A stretch of DNA of 64,000 nucleotides from Colimorpha_A sp045540115 (GTDB lineage Bacteria; Bacillota; Clostridia; Oscillospirales; CAG-272). Position 1 is the first letter of the stretch; every line of letters begins with the position of its first letter. A model generated the notes under the pieces. That model searched no databases. It was not told the origin of the DNA and saw only the letters and a list, made by a program, of their open reading frames with translations. This document shows, piece after piece, positions 50,167-57,474 of the stretch. The stretch is from contig JAZQGR010000039.1 of the NCBI GenBank assembly GCA_045540115.1, forward strand, positions 8,588-72,587. Reading direction: 5' to 3'. The translations under genes were made by a program, and so were the position numbers.

Positions 50167-50916
50167 CTAAAGCTTTTTAAGACGTATCGGCAAGGTTAAT
50201 CTATTCTTAATAGTAGATTCCCAATTTTTGCCAAGACAAACCTGCAACGTGTTGCAAACAATATCGTTCATCCATGCTTCTCTTTCAGATTTTGAAAGGT
50301 TCATCTTTTCCTTAAGAGTTTCCATCTCTGACATCCACCAAACCATAGCATTTTCCGGAAGTCCTATATTTCGAGCGGTATTAAGCCAAATCTCTATATC
50401 TTCTTTCGCTTTGTCGTATTTCCCAAGCGCTAAATGGGTGTATGCGCGGAGCTTATAGTACGGACGTATCGTTGTACCTACCCAATATTCACCAACAATA
50501 GCTCTGGGCTGATTTAGAAATTCTTCAATTTGGTGCAAAGTACCTATTTCTGACAAATGCGGGAACACATGGTGCTCATAAAAATCTTTTACCGATTCAA
50601 TCCATTTGTCGCCGTCGGTAGGATACCCCCACTTGATAGCTGTTGGCAAATCAATATTGGTGTAATCTTTAAAACCCATTCGTCGATAATCTGACAAACG
50701 GCTACCAAAATAAACCGCCTTAACCTCGAAAGGGAAATATAAAGGAAATACGTAAAATCCGGGCATAATGGAATATGCATGCTCAAACAAAATGTTAATT
50801 ATACAGCATTTTTCGAATTTGTAGAATTGATTTCCTTTTCGTATATAACCGTTTTCCTTAAAAAAAGGCGCTAATTTGTTGGCTACGTACTTGACATCTA
50901 AATGAGGCACATCCAT
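50167..50916 (-). CDS. DUF4304-like cytoplasmic protein
   Basis: 249 residues, no signal peptide. The N-terminal part (VANKLAPFFKENGYIRKGNQFYKF) has the pattern of DUF4304, a family of uncharacterised proteins common in mobile or poorly conserved regions. A Tyr/Trp-rich middle and a helical, TPR-like end (YTHLALGKYDKAKEDIEIWL) follow. The gene looks richer in A/T than its neighbours, which suggests recent acquisition. AGGAAG lies about 8 bases before the ATG at 50916. Function unknown. Confidence 0.75.
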   Translation of the reverse strand: MDVPHLDVKYVANKLAPFFKENGYIRKGNQFYKFEKCCIINILFEHAYSIMPGFYVFPLYFPFEVKAVYFGSRLSDYRRMGFKDYTNIDLPTAIKWGYPTDGDKWIESVKDFYEHHVFPHLSEIGTLHQIEEFLNQPRAIVGEYWVGTTIRPYYKLRAYTHLALGKYDKAKEDIEIWLNTARNIGLPENAMVWWMSEMETLKEKMNLSKSEREAWMNDIVCNTLQVCLGKNWESTIKNRLTLPIRLKKL

Positions 50917-51048
50917 ATTCTTATCTTCCTCTTATCATAATAATTGGTACCACCTTCATTATACATCAGTTCCCCCGAAAAACAAGGGGGGTGGATAATC
51001 TACGTATTGCACATATTGTGAACAGCTATATTGTCGAGGATAAACAAA

Positions 51049-51081
51049 AAGATCTCCAAGCGGTTTACGCTTGGAGATCTT
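51049..51081 (-). terminator. Terminator of 51084-52769
   Basis: 14 bp perfect stem AAGATCTCCAAGCG/CGCTTGGAGATCTT with a 5-base loop and T-rich tail on the minus strand. Confidence 0.85.
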
Positions 51082-51083
51082 CA

Positions 51084-52769
51084 TTATTTTACGATCACGC
51101 CGAGAGTTTCGTGAAATTTCTTTCCGTTTGCGACCTCTTGCTGAACCGCTTTTGCAAGGCTTGAGCGCGGTTGTTGATATTTGAGGTTCAGCTCGTTTGT
51201 ATCCCAAGTGAAAAGATAGCGTATCAGCGCCAAGCTTTCGTCCTCACTTATCTTGTCGAACATGTTTCCGAAGCGGATTATTCCGCTGTTTTCGGGAAGA
51301 ATTTCCTTTAAGGCATCGTCGAGAAGCCACGAATGGCAGGTGAAAACGGTATACTCAAACTCGGGATAGTATTTCGCGAAAAATTCCTTTGCGCGCGATA
51401 TCGAATCGTTGCAATTTTCCGGTGTCAGGCTCTCGCCCGCAGGAATATGTATCTCCATAACGTTATCGCCGATCTTTATGCCGTATTTCGGAATATCATC
51501 CTTAGCCTTTGCCATACAGAACTGCAGGCGTCCGAGGCGGAATATCTTCAGCTGAAGATGGCGCCAGAGCCAAGTCAGCTCACCGAGGTAAAGCTCGCCC
51601 TTGACGATCGACCATGTCTTACACCACGTCGCAACGTCGGAAAGCGTATCGAGAATTATCTCCTCGGGTATTCCCCTCTCGCGCGCTTCGTTTGCCGCCT
51701 TTTCACACATATAAAGATAAGAAAGCAGGTTTCTCTTTCCGTCCTTGCATTCCTGACCGTATTGCTCGACGGTTATCGCATCGGAGATCGGGATCGTGTC
51801 AAGTGCTGTGTAAAACTCCTTGTCGAACTGCGACGGGAAATCGAGCGCCTCGTACCATTTTTCGATTATTGCTTTAACGCTCGGCTCGGTCGGCAGCCAG
51901 ATATGTGAATCGTCGGTTTGCGGTGCGACGATCTCCGCAGTTCTTTTCTTTTTGCCGAGAAAACGCATCACGTTGTCGCAGTAGAGCTTGTTCAGGTTTT
52001 CCTTGCTTACGCCGAGATTCAAAAGTATCTCACCATCGGTTTCGAGCCATTCTTTTGCCCACTCGGAATTATAAGAGTCGGCTGTCGAATCAAGCCCGAA
52101 CATTACGTTATCGCCTACGTTATAGCCGATCGTGTAAAGCTTTGTCAGAAGCTCCTCGCGATAGATCTTTGGAGTCCCGGGGGTGATGTCGAAAAACATA
52201 TCGACATTTTTGCCCTCGTTCTTAGCGTGAAGGAATTTTCCGTAGAGCGCAATGCACTCGTCTACCCACGGCCACGAGCAATGTCCCATTGAGAATCTTA
52301 TACCCTCAATGTCAAGTAGCGCTTCCCAGTTTATCGGGCGGTTATATTTTGACGATGCGTTTCCGTCCCAGAGAATTCCCGTGTGAAACATTATAGGAAC
52401 ATTAAGCTTCGCGATCTCGCGTAAAATCATCATTGATCTTTCATCGCTTACATAGTAGTTAGTGCAGATCATCTTGAATGCGACGATTCCGCGCTTGACC
52501 GCTTCGTGTACCTTTTCTACTATATCTTCTTCAAGCGGGTGTATCCATAATACGGGGAACAGGCGGTCCTCATACCCTCTGGTCCAGGAAAGGACTTGCT
52601 CTATGCGCTCGTTGAAGTCGAGAACGCCGAGTCCTTCGTATTCCTGTTCCTTCGGAGGTGACGAGAAAACGCAGCCGCCGTATACGCCTGCTTTTTCCAT
52701 TGATTCAAGAAGTTTTTCGGGCGCGGGTGCGGTGTTTTTGCAATGAACGTGCATATCGAATATTTTCAT
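51084..52769 (-). CDS. Amidohydrolase fused to a GNAT-like C-terminal domain
   Basis: 561 residues. Residues 1-275 are a TIM-barrel amidohydrolase_2 type metal hydrolase: FDMHVHC at the start (metal-binding HxH), MFHTG and SMGHCSWPW with later His ligands, and an FGLDS strand. Residues about 310-561 share the block HIPAGESLTPEN, FFAKYYPEFEY, FTCHSWLLDD and IIRFGNMF with the free-standing acyltransferase-like protein 17578-18798. One chain therefore joins a hydrolase and a GNAT-like part, perhaps to cleave and transfer an acyl or amide group. Substrate is unknown. It is monocistronic under its own promoter. Confidence 0.82.
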   Translation of the reverse strand: MKIFDMHVHCKNTAPAPEKLLESMEKAGVYGGCVFSSPPKEQEYEGLGVLDFNERIEQVLSWTRGYEDRLFPVLWIHPLEEDIVEKVHEAVKRGIVAFKMICTNYYVSDERSMMILREIAKLNVPIMFHTGILWDGNASSKYNRPINWEALLDIEGIRFSMGHCSWPWVDECIALYGKFLHAKNEGKNVDMFFDITPGTPKIYREELLTKLYTIGYNVGDNVMFGLDSTADSYNSEWAKEWLETDGEILLNLGVSKENLNKLYCDNVMRFLGKKKRTAEIVAPQTDDSHIWLPTEPSVKAIIEKWYEALDFPSQFDKEFYTALDTIPISDAITVEQYGQECKDGKRNLLSYLYMCEKAANEARERGIPEEIILDTLSDVATWCKTWSIVKGELYLGELTWLWRHLQLKIFRLGRLQFCMAKAKDDIPKYGIKIGDNVMEIHIPAGESLTPENCNDSISRAKEFFAKYYPEFEYTVFTCHSWLLDDALKEILPENSGIIRFGNMFDKISEDESLALIRYLFTWDTNELNLKYQQPRSSLAKAVQQEVANGKKFHETLGVIVK

Positions 52770-52806
52770 GGCATTTTCGCTTTCGTTGTGAAGTTGGGTT
52801 TATTGT

Positions 52807-52835
52807 ATTGTAGCATATCGAAAAAATCAATTCAA
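52807..52835 (-). promoter_or_regulatory. Sigma-A promoter of 51084-52769
   Basis: Minus strand TTGAAT (52830-52835), 17 bp ending TGC, TACAAT (52807-52812). Confidence 0.72.
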
Positions 52836-52853
52836 TAGGATTATTGAATTATT

Positions 52854-52985
52854 ATGAAATTTCGGCGCAATACCGAAAGGGGTTTCCAAAGGGGAAAACG
52901 TTTGAAAATTTGGAAGTACAAATTTTCATTGGTTTGCCCTTGGTGTGCTTTCTTTTGTGAGCTTTTCTTTGCACAAGCAAATAAA
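52854..52985 (+). repeat. Dispersed repeat, second copy
   Basis: It shares a 28 bp exact block (52874-52901) and a GGTTTGCCCTTGG block with 32205-32342. Between them is an inverted repeat GAAAATTT...AAATTTTC, at the place where the other copy has a GC-rich one. An open frame runs through it but is a by-product of the repeat. Confidence 0.75.
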
Positions 52986-52995
52986 AGCGGAAAAT

Positions 52996-53064
52996 GCACG
53001 CGCTTCGCGGTGCTCGAATCACTCCGTATTTTCCACCAAAAAAACAGGCACCCGTTTGGGTGCC
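52996..53064 (+). repeat. 69 bp direct repeat, copy 1
   Basis: It matches 53621-53689 at 67 of 69 positions. Its right part is the terminator stem at 53038-53073. Confidence 0.85.
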
Positions 53065-53073
53065 TGTTTTTTT
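53038..53073 (-). terminator. Terminator of 53102-53458
   Basis: 16 bp perfect stem AAAAAAACAGGCACCC/GGGTGCCTGTTTTTTT with a GTTT loop, 28 bases after the stop. It is symmetric and could act both ways. Confidence 0.85.
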
Positions 53074-53101
53074 GGGTAATAACTGTAATTTTGATACAAA
53101 A

Positions 53102-53458
53102 TCAATCGAAATCAAAAGAGCTATACCCTTGCAAATGTATGCTATTGAGTACGCTGATCCACAATTCTTCTTGGCTTGGATCGGCATGAAATGTGATTTT
53201 TGGATTGGTATGAAAGGTTATCTTCCAACCATCTGATTTCGTTCGATCACAAATGTATTTCGGCTTTGTCTTTTTAACAGATTTGCTTTTACACCAGCTC
53301 TTATAAGCTTCATAATAATTGATATTTGTAGAAGTTCCTTCGTTGTCAACATATAAAATTCCAGCTTGGTCAATTTTTTGAATGTTAGATAAGGGAAGCT
53401 CTAACGGTGGTTGTTGTTCGATCTCAGAAACAAGCTTTTTTCTAAAAAAAGAAAACAT
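53102..53458 (-). CDS. Small protein of unknown function
   Basis: 118 residues from the ATG at 53458, which has GGAGG 7 bases before it and a good promoter 23 bp upstream; a longer frame upstream runs through repeats and is rejected. The chain is basic in the middle (KSKSVKKTKPKY) and ends in an acidic, aromatic tail (HLQGYSSFDFD). No signal peptide, membrane segment or known motif is seen. It stands alone between two copies of the 69 bp repeat and near fragments of a tRNA-Ser gene, so it may be cargo of a decayed element. Confidence 0.7.
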   Translation of the reverse strand: MFSFFRKKLVSEIEQQPPLELPLSNIQKIDQAGILYVDNEGTSTNINYYEAYKSWCKSKSVKKTKPKYICDRTKSDGWKITFHTNPKITFHADPSQEELWISVLNSIHLQGYSSFDFD

Positions 53459-53480
53459 AATATCACCTCCGTACACTGTA

Positions 53481-53509
53481 ATTATACCACAAAAACACAT
53501 AAACCGCAA
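53481..53509 (-). promoter_or_regulatory. Sigma-A promoter of 53102-53458
   Basis: Minus strand TTGCGG (53504-53509), 17 bp ending TGG, TATAAT (53481-53486). The -35 lies in one arm of a 10 bp inverted repeat (53501-53510 with 53525-53534) that also looks like a terminator. Confidence 0.75.
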
Positions 53510-53540
53510 TCCCTTTGTATCGGAATTGCGGTTTATGTTT

Positions 53541-53560
53541 GGCGGAGAAGGAGATGATTC
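53541..53560 (-). repeat. tRNA-Ser 3'-end fragment, copy a
   Basis: GGCGGAGAAGGAGATGATTC repeats the 3' end of the tRNA-Ser gene (53878 onward) apart from a small change in the T arm, in the same orientation. Confidence 0.65.
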
Positions 53561-53620
53561 CGGCAGAAAACCTATTTTCCTTGTATAAAATTTTGAACAA
53601 GTTGAGTCGGGTTTTCTGCG

Positions 53621-53689
53621 GCACGCGCTTCGCGGTGCTCGATTCACTCCGTATTTTCCGCCAAAAAAACAGGCACCCGTTTGGGTGCC
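53621..53689 (+). repeat. 69 bp direct repeat, copy 2
   Basis: Second copy of 52996-53064, with two mismatches. The terminator right arm is cut short here (GGGTGCC, then CGCGG), so this copy no longer forms the full stem. Confidence 0.85.
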
Positions 53690-53711
53690 GCGGAGAAGCA
53701 ACTTCGGTTCC

Positions 53712-53731
53712 GGCGGAGAAGGAGATGATTC
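53712..53731 (-). repeat. tRNA-Ser 3'-end fragment, copy b
   Basis: Same 20 bases as copy a at 53541-53560. The stretch 53732-53840 between it and the tRNA terminator holds only a short palindrome (CGAGCGA...TCGCTCG) and no gene. Confidence 0.65.
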
Positions 53732-53840
53732 TAGCAGGAAATGTCTGCTTTATTTAAGTATGGAAATTTCAATTCGCGGTCAAACGCAGAAATTTCCTGC
53801 CGGCGAGCGAAGCTCGCTCGAATCTCTCAGCTGATCTGAC

Positions 53841-53877
53841 AAAATAAAAATGCACCCTGAAGGGTGCATTTTATTTT
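53841..53877 (-). terminator. tRNA-Ser terminator
   Basis: Stem TGCACCCT/AGGGTGCA extended by A/T pairs, 2-base loop, T-rich on the minus strand right after the CCA end. Confidence 0.85.
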
Positions 53878-53967
53878 GGCGGAGAAGGAGAGATTCGAAC
53901 TCTCGAACCCATCTCTGGGTTACACGATTTCCAGTCGTGCGCGCTAGACCAACTACGCGACTTCTCC
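53877..53967 (-). tRNA. tRNA-Ser (GGA anticodon)
   Basis: The minus strand folds as a 91 nt type II tRNA: acceptor GGAGAAG/CTTCTCC, discriminator G, encoded CCA (53877-53879), anticodon stem CACGA/TCGTG with loop CTGGAAA (anticodon GGA, reads UCC and UCU), and a long variable arm as in serine tRNAs. Its own promoter is about 300 bp upstream, because a MITE-like element lies 2 bp from its 5' end. Confidence 0.95.
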
Positions 53968-53969
53968 AT

Positions 53970-54248
53970 TAGGATAGAGTGACATACCAAAACCCGTTTT
54001 TGAAAGACGGGGAGGCCACTCATATTTCGTTAAAATGCTTGCCAATATCTTATATTGGCTTCGCATTTCGCCTCATCTGATCGGCCGTCCGTTCTTTCAA
54101 AAATCCTGCGGACCTTGCGGCGAGGATTTTTCGAGGAATTTTTGGCTGATTTAGACGAAGCAAGGTAAGACCTTGCGAGGATAAAGCGGACGGAAATAAC
54201 CGAAATACTCCCGCAGCAAGGCGGATTCTGATATGTCACTCTATCCTA
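53970..54248 (-). mobile_element. 279 bp MITE-like element with 17 bp terminal inverted repeats
   Basis: Both ends read TAGGATAGAGTGACATA (53970-53986, and inverted at 54232-54248). The outermost TA could be the duplicated target of an IS630/mariner-type transposase. Inside are further inverted parts (TTTTTGAAAGA...CGG near 54000 and its reverse near 54090). There is no transposase; an open frame inside has no gene character. It lies between the tRNA-Ser promoter and the tRNA. Confidence 0.75.
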
Positions 54249-54266
54249 CAGCTCACAACAGTTGGT

Positions 54267-54295
54267 ATTATACCACGCCGTTTCGATTTTGTCAA
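54267..54295 (-). promoter_or_regulatory. Sigma-A promoter of tRNA-Ser, now separated by the MITE
   Basis: Minus strand TTGACA (54290-54295), 17 bp ending TGG, TATAAT (54267-54272). The only gene it can serve is tRNA-Ser, 300 bp away across the element. Confidence 0.82.
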
Positions 54296-54335
54296 TATCC
54301 AAAATAAAAAAATCAAAGTTTTTTTCGAAAAAGTG

Positions 54336-54364
54336 TTGACAAGCTATATTCGTTGTGTTATAAT
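54336..54364 (+). promoter_or_regulatory. Sigma-A promoter of rplJ-rplL
   Basis: TTGACA (54336-54341), 17 bp ending TGT, TATAAT (54359-54364). Start near 54371, at the L10 leader. Confidence 0.9.
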
Positions 54365-54370
54365 CACTAA

Positions 54371-54490
54371 GTCAGCCAAAGACAGCAGGTCAATTACGTA
54401 ATCGCTTCACGCTCCCTGCCGAGGTTACACGAACATATACTTGTTTTTTGTGTGCCTGCAGAAAGTGAAGCTTCCTGCAGGCATTTTTAT
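54371..54490 (+). ncRNA. Ribosomal protein L10 leader RNA
   Basis: The leader carries AGACAGCAGG paired with CCCTGCCGAGGTT, the conserved kink-turn and stem of the L10 leader by which L10(L12)4 represses its own mRNA in Firmicutes. A hairpin GCCTGCAG/CTGCAGGC (54454-54482) followed by ATTTTTA lies just before the rplJ ribosome site and may act as an attenuator. Confidence 0.85.
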
Positions 54491-54505
54491 CAGGAGGTGA
54501 AAACG

Positions 54506-55084
54506 ATGCCCAGCGCAAAAATTCTTGAACAGAAGATTGCTGAAACTAATGCCCTTACAGAAAAAATAAAGGCAGCTCAGTCCGGCGTTCTCGTTTCCTA
54601 TACCGGTATCACCGTTGATCAGGATACTGCCCTTCGTAAGGCTCTCCGTGAAGCAGGTGTTGACTACAAGGTATATAAGAACACTATGACAGAGCGCGCT
54701 TGCAACGAAGCCGGCTACCCCGGAATGAAGGAATACCTTACCGGAATGACCGCTCTCGCAGTAAGCGGTGAAGACGCAATCGCTCCCGCTAAGATCCTCA
54801 AGGAGTACGCTGAAAAGATCCCGTCCTTCGAAATCAAGGCAGGATTTATCGACGGCGAGCTTCTCGATCAGAACGGTGTTATGGCTCTTGCAGATATTCC
54901 CAACAAGGAAACTCTCGTTTGCAAGATCATGCTCGGAATCCAGAACCCGCTTTACAAGCTCGCTTATGCCCTTCAGGCTATAATCGACAAGAGCGGCGAG
55001 GAGGTTCCTACCGAGGAAGCAGCTACCGAGGAAGCTCCTGCAGAAGCAGCAGCTCCCGCTGAAGAAGCTCCCGCAGCAGAGTAA
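54506..55084 (+). CDS. rplJ: 50S ribosomal protein L10
   Basis: 192 residues from the ATG at 54506 (AGGAGG before it). L10 anchors the L7/L12 stalk on the 50S subunit, which recruits translation GTPases. The N-terminal RNA-binding domain (LTEKIKAAQSGVLVSYTGI, YKVYKNTMTERA) is typical. The C-terminus is an Ala/Glu-rich low-complexity tail of about 25 residues, longer than in many L10 proteins. Autoregulated through the L10 leader and followed by rplL. Confidence 0.97.
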   Translation: MPSAKILEQKIAETNALTEKIKAAQSGVLVSYTGITVDQDTALRKALREAGVDYKVYKNTMTERACNEAGYPGMKEYLTGMTALAVSGEDAIAPAKILKEYAEKIPSFEIKAGFIDGELLDQNGVMALADIPNKETLVCKIMLGIQNPLYKLAYALQAIIDKSGEEVPTEEAATEEAPAEAAAPAEEAPAAE

Positions 55085-55181
55085 TCTGCTATCGGCTGCC
55101 GAGTGAGGAACGCTCGGATATGCCAAAATTTTCGTTCCAAAACAATATTAAAACAAATACTTAAAAGTGAGGTATATTAAA

Positions 55182-55565
55182 ATGGCTAGCGAAAAGACTT
55201 TAGCTCTCCTTGAAGAAATCAAGGGACTTACCATTCTCGAAATGAACGATCTCGTAAAGGCACTTGAAGAAGAATTCGGAGTTACCGCTGCTCCCGTTGC
55301 TGTTGCAGGCGCAGTTGCAGGCGGTGCTGCTCCCGCTGCTGCTGCAGAGGAGAAGACCGAGTTTGACGTAGAGCTCACCAACTTCGGTGCTAAGAAGCTC
55401 GACGTTATCAAGGCAGTTCGTGAGATCACCGGCCTTGGCCTTAAGGATGCAAAGGACCTCGTTGACGCTGCTCCTAAGATGGTTAAGGAAGGCGTTCCCA
55501 AGGACGAGGCTGAATGCTTCAAGAAGGCTCTTGAAGAGGCAGGCGCAACCGTTACCATTAAGTAA
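55182..55565 (+). CDS. rplL: 50S ribosomal protein L7/L12
   Basis: 127 residues: an N-terminal dimerisation helix pair (LLEEIKGLTILEMNDLVKAL), an Ala-rich hinge (about 35-52) and the C-terminal factor-binding domain (KLDVIKAVREITGLGLKDAK, LVDAAPKMVKEGV). GTGAGGT lies 8 bases before the ATG at 55182; an upstream in-frame ATG lacks a site. It is 97 bases after rplJ and in its transcript. Several copies sit on each ribosome. Confidence 0.97.
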   Translation: MASEKTLALLEEIKGLTILEMNDLVKALEEEFGVTAAPVAVAGAVAGGAAPAAAAEEKTEFDVELTNFGAKKLDVIKAVREITGLGLKDAKDLVDAAPKMVKEGVPKDEAECFKKALEEAGATVTIK

Positions 55566-55598
55566 TCGGTTATCGACCAAAAATGCAAATGAAAAACA

Positions 55599-55626
55599 GT
55601 GTTTCCGATCGGAAACACGGTTTTTT
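55599..55626. terminator. rplJL terminator
   Basis: 9 bp stem GTGTTTCCG/CGGAAACAC followed by GGTTTTTTA. The last bases touch the stop of the convergent GH2 gene. Confidence 0.85.
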
Positions 55627-55627
55627 A

Positions 55628-57373
55628 TTATTCTTCGTTTGCCGCTTTTCTTGAGAGGATGGGGTTTATGACCTCGGGGGCGAACTTGAACTGTCTGTCG
55701 TAACTGAGAAGTCCGTTCTGCTCCTGCTCGACGTCGGTAAGCTGAGTGTAGCAATAAGCGAAAATGTCCTTGTTGTCGATGAGAACGTCTGTGAGCCCCT
55801 TAAGGCGCGAAAGAAATTCCTCCTCGCTCTTGACGCTTTCGCCGTATCCCCAGCCGTTCTGTCCGCCGACAACCCAGCGGATTCCGCCGTATTCGCTTAC
55901 GAATATCGGCTTCTTCGGATCATACTTCTGTCTGCGGCGGTCTATTCTATAAAGCTGGCACTTAACGATTCCCTCATCTATATGAGAATAGTATTCTCTG
56001 AGCTTTTCGGGATCCTGCTCGTAATCGTGTACATCGTGTACGTCGCTCTTTGACGGGTAGGAGCCGCTGTTTGTAACGATAGGTCTATTAGGATCGATCG
56101 CTCTCGTCACGTCGAACATCATGTCGATAAAGGCGTCGCTCTGGCGCTTTCCCTCTACATCCCACGTTTCATTGAAGGGGCACCATCCGATAACGGAGGG
56201 ATGAGACATATCCCTCTTTACCTCCTCGATCCATTCGGGGAGGAAATTATATACGCTCATAGGATCGGTGTGGTCGAGTCCCCAGTTGCCCGTTTCGTCG
56301 AATACCATGTAGCCGAGTCGGTCTGCATGATAGAGAAATCTCGGCTCAAATACCTTCTGGTGCAGGCGGGCGCCGTTGAAGCCGAGCTTCATAGATGCCT
56401 CGATATCGAATATCAGCGCTTCATCGGAGGGAGCCGTATATATTCCGTCGGGATAGAAGCCTTGGTCAAGGACGAATCTGCCGAAAACTCGTCTGCCGTT
56501 AAGGAAGAGCCCCTCTCTTGTGAGGCGCACGTCACGGAGTCCGAAATAGCCCTTGAGGGTATCAGCCGTCTTTCCGTCCTTGATAATTTCGAACACAACG
56601 TCGTAAAGATTACCCTGTCCGAGATCCCAAAGGTGCTTTTCGGAGAGCTCGACCTTGAAGGTGCTTCTTCTGCCGAGGATCACGGTCTCTGACGAGCCGA
56701 CCTTCTTTTCGCCGAAGTATGCAGTTGCGCGGACTGTTGCGCCGAGAGTTTTTTCGCTTCCCTCAACGGAAAGGATCACCGCGCTGTTTGCGGTATCGGC
56801 AACAGCCTCGTATCTTTCTATATAGCAGGGATCGACAGCTTCAAGCCAGACGGTCTGCCAGATACCCGTCGTTCTCGTATAGTAGCATCCGTAAGACTCG
56901 AGCTTTGTGCTCTGCTTGCCGCTGATCTGCTTTGTGGAACGCGTATCGTCATAAGCGTAGACAGTTATATAGTCGTTTTCGCCGTTTAGCGCGTCGGTAA
57001 TATCAAAGCAAAAGGGTGTGTAGCCGCCCTTGTGTGTACCGACCTTTTTCGCGTTTACGAAAACCGTGGTCTCGTAGTCGCAGGCGTCGATATGAAGGAG
57101 AACCCTCTTATTTTCCCAGCTTTTCGGGATAACGATATCGCGTCTGTACCATACCGCGTTCATAAAATCGGTATGCTTTACTCCGGAAAGCGCACTTTCG
57201 GGGCAGAAAGGAACGGTAATTTTTCCGTCAAGGCTGTCTCTTTTCTCAAAATGCTTTTCAACTCCTACAAGCGCGTTGTCTATTTCAAAGTCCCACTGAC
57301 CGTTAAGGTTTAACCAACATTCTCTTACTGCATCGGGACGCGGATGCTCGACTCTTATATTAACGTTTTCCAT
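55628..57373 (-). CDS. GH2 family glycosidase (beta-galactosidase/glucuronidase type)
   Basis: 581 residues, cytoplasmic. Order: sugar-binding jelly roll (1-180; YRRDIVIP, ACDYETTVFVNAKKVG), Ig-like domain (about 185-285), then a TIM barrel with the acid/base Glu in PFNETW (E402) and the nucleophile Glu in FVSEYGG (E494). It is shorter than LacZ and lacks the extra C-terminal domains, as do many gut enzymes acting on beta-galactosides, glucuronides or mannosides. The exact sugar is not visible. Monocistronic, with a good promoter. Confidence 0.92.
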   Translation of the reverse strand: MENVNIRVEHPRPDAVRECWLNLNGQWDFEIDNALVGVEKHFEKRDSLDGKITVPFCPESALSGVKHTDFMNAVWYRRDIVIPKSWENKRVLLHIDACDYETTVFVNAKKVGTHKGGYTPFCFDITDALNGENDYITVYAYDDTRSTKQISGKQSTKLESYGCYYTRTTGIWQTVWLEAVDPCYIERYEAVADTANSAVILSVEGSEKTLGATVRATAYFGEKKVGSSETVILGRRSTFKVELSEKHLWDLGQGNLYDVVFEIIKDGKTADTLKGYFGLRDVRLTREGLFLNGRRVFGRFVLDQGFYPDGIYTAPSDEALIFDIEASMKLGFNGARLHQKVFEPRFLYHADRLGYMVFDETGNWGLDHTDPMSVYNFLPEWIEEVKRDMSHPSVIGWCPFNETWDVEGKRQSDAFIDMMFDVTRAIDPNRPIVTNSGSYPSKSDVHDVHDYEQDPEKLREYYSHIDEGIVKCQLYRIDRRRQKYDPKKPIFVSEYGGIRWVVGGQNGWGYGESVKSEEEFLSRLKGLTDVLIDNKDIFAYCYTQLTDVEQEQNGLLSYDRQFKFAPEVINPILSRKAANEE

Positions 57374-57414
57374 AATTTTCCCTTTCTTCGCTTACGCGCT
57401 GTTAATTTGTACTA

Positions 57415-57443
57415 ATTATAACACACAGATAAAGAAAATGCAA
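57415..57443 (-). promoter_or_regulatory. Sigma-A promoter of the GH2 gene
   Basis: Minus strand TTGCAT (57438-57443), 17 bp ending TGT, TATAAT (57415-57420). Confidence 0.8.
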
Positions 57444-57445
57444 GA

Positions 57446-57474
57446 AAAAAGTACTTGTTTTTCAAGTACTTTTT
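57446..57474 (-). terminator. Terminator of the glycosyltransferase gene
   Basis: 12 bp stem AAAAAGTACTTG/CAAGTACTTTTT with a T5 loop, overlapping the stop codon. Confidence 0.82.

Noticed and set aside
53102..53701. Long N-terminal extension of the small gene 53102-53458
   Set aside because: The extra 81 codons cross the promoter, an inverted repeat and the 69 bp repeat; the internal ATG has GGAGG and a promoter.
54030..54239. 69-codon open frame inside the MITE-like element
   Set aside because: No start signal, biased composition from a folded repeat, and no resemblance to a transposase.
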